Shown: positions 59,899 to 64,000 of the stretch, piece by piece
How positions within the stretch are numbered: the stretch's first letter is position 1
Layout: each line of letters begins with the position of its first letter
Assembly: GCA_024275415.1 (NCBI GenBank)
Contig: JAJRZD010000091.1
Coordinates: forward strand, 1-64,000
DNA from: an archaeon
Lineage (GTDB): Archaea; Asgardarchaeota; Thorarchaeia; Thorarchaeales; Thorarchaeaceae
Direction: 5' to 3'
Length of the DNA stretch: 64,000 bases
Position numbers and translations under genes: made by a program
Notes under the pieces: generated by a model
Databases searched by the model: none
What the model was told of the DNA's origin: nothing
What the model saw: only the letters and a program-made list of their open reading frames with translations

Positions 59899-62802
59899 AT
59901 GAAAATTATGAATTTAACAGACAAAACTCTCCTCTCACGCAAACGATTAATACCTTTCAATACAAGTGCTCATCAGGGTAGACTGGCTCAATATCTTCCC
60001 ATCACGAGGCATATAGGTACCATGTGGCGGTTTCCAAACGATGTAAAGTTTCGATTTCACTGGCGTCCCTATCAAGCCCGAGTCTTGAGGGAATTAGAGG
60101 CTCATATGGGCGACAAACGATTGCATGTGGTGGCAGCACCAGCATCAGGAAAGACCGTTCTTGGCCTAGAGGTCGCGAGGCGACTTGATGGACCAACACT
60201 CGTGCTTGCACCAACTCTTGCCATTCGCGACCAATGGATGCAACGACTTGAGGAACTATTCCTTCCTGCTGGTAATAGCACGCCTGATTGGGTTTCATAT
60301 GACCTGACGCGTCCCAGTTTCTTCACGGTTAGCACTTACCAGATGTTACATGCAGTAATGCGCTCTACGGAACACGAGAAACTACCGTCCGATGAGGTCG
60401 AAACAGACACTGAGGTGGTTCTTCAGCAATCTGTAGTAGTCGATGTCGAAGAAGAGGAAGAACAGCAGATGGCTGCTGAAGAGCGCGATGAAAGAAGGGC
60501 ATACTCGTGGCTTAATCTCAAGAGAACAGACCATCGGAATGCACCGCTACCAGATTTAGTTTCACTTCTTGACCAGATTGGAATAAAGACAGTCATTTTG
60601 GACGAGGCACACCATCTGCGATCCAGCTGGTGGAAAAGCCTGACCAATCTAATCAATGACCTTGACGACATCCATCTTCTCGCCCTCACCGCAACCCCTC
60701 CGTATGATGTGTCACCAGCCGAGTGGGATCGTTATATCGCTCTATGTGGGCCTGTCGATGCGGAGATATCGGTTCCAGAGCTAGTCAAGGTCAAGAACCT
60801 GTGCCCTCACCAAGATTTGGTCGTGTTCTCAAGCCCAGTGGACTCTGAGGCTACACAGATAAACAAGTTCAGAGAAGACATAGTGCTTTTCGTTTCAGAC
60901 TTGATGAAGAACGAAATCTTCATCAGATTCATTGCAAGCCATCCATGGATTCGGTTTCCTTACAGGCATTTGGACGTAGTCTTGCAGGAATCGGATGTTT
61001 ACACAAGCATGCTGGTTTTTTTAAATCGTGTTGGCGAGTTCATTCCTATCAATGCACTTTCGCTGGTGGCTGACGACATCACCGAATTACCATCATTCAA
61101 TTACGAATGGCTAGAGTTGTTGCTTACTGGCATCTTCTATCCCCGAGAAGGCAAACGTCCAAAATATGATCCTGCAATCGAGGATTTTCGCAAGCGGTTA
61201 CGGGACATCGGCGCGCTCCAGAGGCGAAAGGTCGTTCTGCGGAATCCTGACTTCATTGGGAAGCTGCTCAAGCGAAGCGTGTCCAAGATGGATAGCATTG
61301 TAGACATTGCCAATGTGGAGTTTGGTGCTTATGGTGATAGGCTCAGGATGGTCGTACTTGCAGATTACATTCGCAAAGATTACCTCCCCTCAAAGGGCAA
61401 CTCTGAACCTGAACTTGATAAGCTTGGTGTAGTCCCTATATTCGAGAGGCTTCGCAGGTCTGACATATCAAACGCCAAGTTAGCTGTGCTCACTGGTTCT
61501 GTGCTAATTATCCCCACGGAATCCGAAGTTCTGTTCAGGAACATTGCAATCGATGTTGGTATCACTGGCAATGATATCGAGCTATCATCATTGCCATATG
61601 ACACACGATACCAGCTCGTGAAAGTACTATCACAGGATCGCCATAAAATGGTACGAGTCATGACCGATCTCTTCTCTTCGGGCGGGATTAACATCCTTGT
61701 GGGTACAAAATCATTGCTTGGCGAGGGATGGGACGCTCCATCCATCAACTCACTAATCATATCAAGCATAGTCGGCTCCTTCATGTTGTCTAATCAGATG
61801 AGAGGTAGGGCTATCCGCACTGAACCAGGGAACCCTCAGAAGACCGCCAACATCTGGCATCTTGTGTGTGTCGAACCGAATAGTGCAACACCCGGAGAGG
61901 ATTATGAAACCATTGTCCGAAGGTTCAGGGCATTTGTCGGGGTTTCTCAGGCTGAATCGCTCATCGAGAATGGTTTTGGACGGCTAATGATAGGTGAACC
62001 TCCTTTCACTAAAGATGAGATATGGGAGATTAATGAGCGCATGTTCAATCGTTCCATGAAACGAAACGAGATGAGGGAATCATGGAACGACGCTCTTGGT
62101 GAGGACAAAGAGATTCGACTGATAGAGGATGTACAATTCGCGAAGGAACACTTGCCTCGCAAGGCTATCATGAAGTTCCCCCTATTTGTTCTTCTCATTG
62201 GACTTCTCCAAGTTTCTGGAATAGCACTCACCAGCTACCTTGGCACAAATTGGTTTCCACTAGCTCTCTTTTTCACGTCTATTGCAATCATTCTAGCAAT
62301 CCCGACCTTCTTTGCATTATTAAAAGTCATCAGGCATATCTCTCCCAGACATAGTCTTGGTAGTATTGCACAAGCGGTTCTTCGTGCTCTTTGTGCTACG
62401 GGCAACATTCTAACTCCTTACCCTGATTTACGAGTGGCGGTCGCTCAGGGCGTCGATGATAGTGTGTATTGTCATTTGCGGGGTGCCAACAGACGTGAGG
62501 AATCCATCTTTCTTCAAGCGCTTCAGGAGGCATTGAACCCGGTTAGTAATCCCCGTTACCTGTTGAAGAAACAGTCCCTTTTTTCGAAATACGATATCAT
62601 CTATTTTGCAGTCCCGAAAGTCCTTGGCACAAAGAAGAGGTTCGCAACCATCTTTCAGAATAGTTGGGGCAAATATGTCTTAGGAATGGATCTTATATTC
62701 ACTCGCAATAGTAATGGTCATCTCGAGTTACTTAAAGCACGAACGAAATCTATGGCACGTCTCAAGGACATTCGAGCTGAAACCGTTACCCGATGGAGAT
62801 AG
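59899..62802 (+). CDS. Superfamily 2 helicase with C-terminal transmembrane hairpin
   Basis: A 967-residue SF2 helicase. Motif Q-like WRPYQARVL precedes motif I APASGKTVLG (about residue 85), motif Ia APTLAIRDQW, motif II DEAH in LDEAHHLRSS, motif III ALTATPP. The C-terminal lobe has GTKSLLGEGWDAPSINSL and NQMRGRAIRTEPGN (motif VI). After about residue 755 two hydrophobic helices follow (FPLFVLLIGLLQVSGIALTSYL; FPLALFFTSIAIILAIPTFFALL) and then a 150-residue soluble tail. A membrane-bound helicase is unusual. ATG at 59899 gives a 41-residue leader before MWRFPNDVKF; ATG at 60022 is the likely alternative. Confidence 0.85.
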   Translation: MKIMNLTDKTLLSRKRLIPFNTSAHQGRLAQYLPITRHIGTMWRFPNDVKFRFHWRPYQARVLRELEAHMGDKRLHVVAAPASGKTVLGLEVARRLDGPTLVLAPTLAIRDQWMQRLEELFLPAGNSTPDWVSYDLTRPSFFTVSTYQMLHAVMRSTEHEKLPSDEVETDTEVVLQQSVVVDVEEEEEQQMAAEERDERRAYSWLNLKRTDHRNAPLPDLVSLLDQIGIKTVILDEAHHLRSSWWKSLTNLINDLDDIHLLALTATPPYDVSPAEWDRYIALCGPVDAEISVPELVKVKNLCPHQDLVVFSSPVDSEATQINKFREDIVLFVSDLMKNEIFIRFIASHPWIRFPYRHLDVVLQESDVYTSMLVFLNRVGEFIPINALSLVADDITELPSFNYEWLELLLTGIFYPREGKRPKYDPAIEDFRKRLRDIGALQRRKVVLRNPDFIGKLLKRSVSKMDSIVDIANVEFGAYGDRLRMVVLADYIRKDYLPSKGNSEPELDKLGVVPIFERLRRSDISNAKLAVLTGSVLIIPTESEVLFRNIAIDVGITGNDIELSSLPYDTRYQLVKVLSQDRHKMVRVMTDLFSSGGINILVGTKSLLGEGWDAPSINSLIISSIVGSFMLSNQMRGRAIRTEPGNPQKTANIWHLVCVEPNSATPGEDYETIVRRFRAFVGVSQAESLIENGFGRLMIGEPPFTKDEIWEINERMFNRSMKRNEMRESWNDALGEDKEIRLIEDVQFAKEHLPRKAIMKFPLFVLLIGLLQVSGIALTSYLGTNWFPLALFFTSIAIILAIPTFFALLKVIRHISPRHSLGSIAQAVLRALCATGNILTPYPDLRVAVAQGVDDSVYCHLRGANRREESIFLQALQEALNPVSNPRYLLKKQSLFSKYDIIYFAVPKVLGTKKRFATIFQNSWGKYVLGMDLIFTRNSNGHLELLKARTKSMARLKDIRAETVTRWR

Positions 62803-62925
62803 TTCCTCGAATCCAAGTACGTCTCTGGTCAAAAACTACACACACTTCCATCTTGCCACCAACACCGGCTCCTAGAGCATACTTAACAATGTACAGATGT
62901 GGTCATAACCTGCGTTTTATTAACA

Positions 62926-62946
62926 AGTGAACGAACAATGTTCACT
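62926..62946. promoter_or_regulatory. Inverted repeat at sulfhydrogenase-type gene promoter
   Basis: Arms AGTGAAC (62926-62932) and GTTCACT (62940-62946) flank a 7-base spacer. A TATA-like TTTATTA lies at 62915-62922, so the repeat lies between it and the expected start near 62946, a standard repressor position. The ribosome site GAGGTG follows at 62968. Confidence 0.45.
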
Positions 62947-62981
62947 GTCCACTGGGAACTACACAGTGAGGTGCCGCGATA

Positions 62982-64000
62982 TTGAGGTATGTGAAGATCT
63001 CGAAAGAAAACACCTACAAGTTCCTTGAGCACTTGAAGGCAACGGGGGCACTATATGCCCCACAAAAGATATCCGACAGGTTCTACGACTTTTGTGCAAT
63101 ATCTGATGTGCATGATGTCGAGTTCGAATATGACCGGACAATCAGACCTCCAAGAAGATTCTTCCATCTCCCTGATGAAAAAATGTTCAATTTTGACATG
63201 ACCAGACATGAACTGACTCCTGTCAAGACACAGGCTGAACATATCATTCTTTTTGGTGTACATTCCTGTGATATTGTCGGTCTGCGAATCATGGATGCCG
63301 AGTTCCTTGACGAACAGAAGGATTCCTACTATGAAACACGCAGGAAGAAAGGAATAATCATCGGTCTTTCATGCTTACCAGATGAGTATTGCTTTTGCAA
63401 TGTCCGTCGCATCGAATTTGTCGATGCAGGTTTTGATCTCTTCTTCCACGAACTCCCTGATGGCTTTCTGGTTCGAGTCGGAACGGTCACGGGACACAAG
63501 CTTGTGGATCCGCATCCAGAGCTGTTTGAGGAGGTTTCTGCTGATGATACGAAGAACATGGAGCTGTTCGAAGAAAAGCGCTCCTCTATGTTCTCCATTT
63601 ACGGCAACTGGGACAACCTACGCTACTTTCTTGAGCTCAGGATGGATCATCCGATGTATGACCGGGAGAGTGAAATCTGTCTGGGGTGTGGGAACTGCAC
63701 ACTCACTTGTCCAACATGTCGTTGTTACGATGTGAAGGATTTGCCTGCCATAAATCAGGTCAATGGTGAGAGAGTTAGATTCTGGGACTCATGTCAGTTC
63801 CGCTCTCACGGCCTTGTGGCCGGGGATCATAACTTCCGAGCTACTAAGAAGGATCGGTTCTTCAATCGGTACCACTGCAAGAATGCCTACTGTCCCGAAA
63901 CCACGACATCTTACTGTGTAGGCTGTGGGAGATGTACCTATTTTTGTCCCGCAGAGATTAACTTCAAGCGAAATCTAATGGAGATTGCTGGTTACAGGGG
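62982..64000 (+). CDS. 4Fe-4S dicluster protein, sulfhydrogenase/sulfite-reductase beta-type subunit (runs off window)
   Basis: At least 339 residues, open to the window end. The Fe-S region holds [19 protein letters not shown] and [15 protein letters not shown] with a WDSCQF...[11 protein letters not shown] block, as in the beta subunit of group 3b/3c sulfhydrogenases (HydB) and the AsrA subunit of anaerobic sulfite reductase. Its N-terminal half contains [14 protein letters not shown]. It moves electrons between a flavin/NAD(P)H module and a hydrogenase or reductase. Start is TTG at 62982 with GAGGTG eight bases upstream; GTG at 62991 is an alternative. Downstream hydrogenase genes are expected outside the window. 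Confidence 0.85.
   Translation, partial: MRYVKISKENTYKFLEHLKATGALYAPQKISDRFYDFCAISDVHDVEFEYDRTIRPPRRFFHLPDEKMFNFDMTRHELTPVKTQAEHIILFGVHSCDIVGLRIMDAEFLDEQKDSYYETRRKKGIIIGLSCLPDEYCFCNVRRIEFVDAGFDLFFHELPDGFLVRVGTVTGHKLVDPHPELFEEVSADDTKNMELFEEKRSSMFSIYGNWDNLRYFLELRMDHPMYDRESEICLGCGNCTLTCPTCRCYDVKDLPAINQVNGERVRFWDSCQFRSHGLVAGDHNFRATKKDRFFNRYHCKNAYCPETTTSYCVGCGRCTYFCPAEINFKRNLMEIAGYR

Noticed and set aside
1..64000. CRISPR arrays, insertion sequences, rRNA and tRNA genes
   Set aside because: No repeat-spacer pattern, transposase gene, rRNA-like stretch or tRNA cloverleaf was recognised on either strand by eye.

Overview
The window is gene-dense DNA from an archaeon, most likely an Asgard archaeon of the Thorarchaeia type. 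The reasons are archaeal TATA boxes with GGTGA/GGAGG ribosome sites, a Ras-like GTPase beside a longin-like protein, several HdrA/B/C sets, a KorDABC-type 2-oxoacid:ferredoxin oxidoreductase, TTG/GTG starts, and membrane-anchored winged-helix proteins. The assignment rests on gene content only; no phylogeny was run. No rRNA, tRNA, CRISPR array or insertion sequence was recognised.

Layout. 1-5.8 kb: the start of MsrA (cut by the window edge), an orphan corrinoid protein, and several small Cys-rich or membrane proteins and regulators. 5.8-8.2 kb: a secreted subtilisin behind a TATA box and a palindrome. 8.3-13.9 kb: an FAD-linked dehydrogenase, a phosphoesterase and two tandem ArsB/NhaD-type permeases. 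14-18.3 kb: a zinc-finger PIN/NYN nuclease, a short bacterial-looking alanyl-tRNA synthetase, a DUF47-PiT phosphate uptake pair, and a metallo-beta-lactamase-fold gene interrupted by an in-frame TAA. 19-29.5 kb: membrane proteins, a nitroreductase with a zinc mini-protein, an acyl-CoA dehydrogenase-ferredoxin pair, an LRR protein, an SDR, a methyltransferase, a gamma-carbonic anhydrase-like protein, and the longin-like protein/GTPase pair.

29.5-46 kb is a catabolic and redox island. It holds two acyl-CoA synthetases, a 2-hydroxyacyl-CoA dehydratase/benzoyl-CoA-reductase-type pair with its ATP-dependent activator, korDABC, two hdrBC pairs and a radical SAM protein. 46-50 kb carries surface and membrane proteins. 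50.9-59.4 kb carries two giant HdrA proteins: one fused to MvhD and followed by hdrC-hdrB, the other in a convergent operon with a DUF2096-like gene. An SF2 helicase with a transmembrane hairpin follows. The window ends inside a sulfhydrogenase-beta-type Fe-S protein, which suggests a hydrogenase operon beyond the edge.

Taken together the genes suggest anaerobic oxidation of carboxylic acids: activation to CoA esters, dehydrogenation with electrons passed to ferredoxin, ferredoxin-dependent 2-oxoacid chemistry, and electron confurcation or bifurcation through HdrABC-MvhD with a hydrogenase. The least expected items are the in-frame TAA (18302-18304), the short AlaRS, the membrane-bound helicase, and a set of palindromes placed precisely at promoters.
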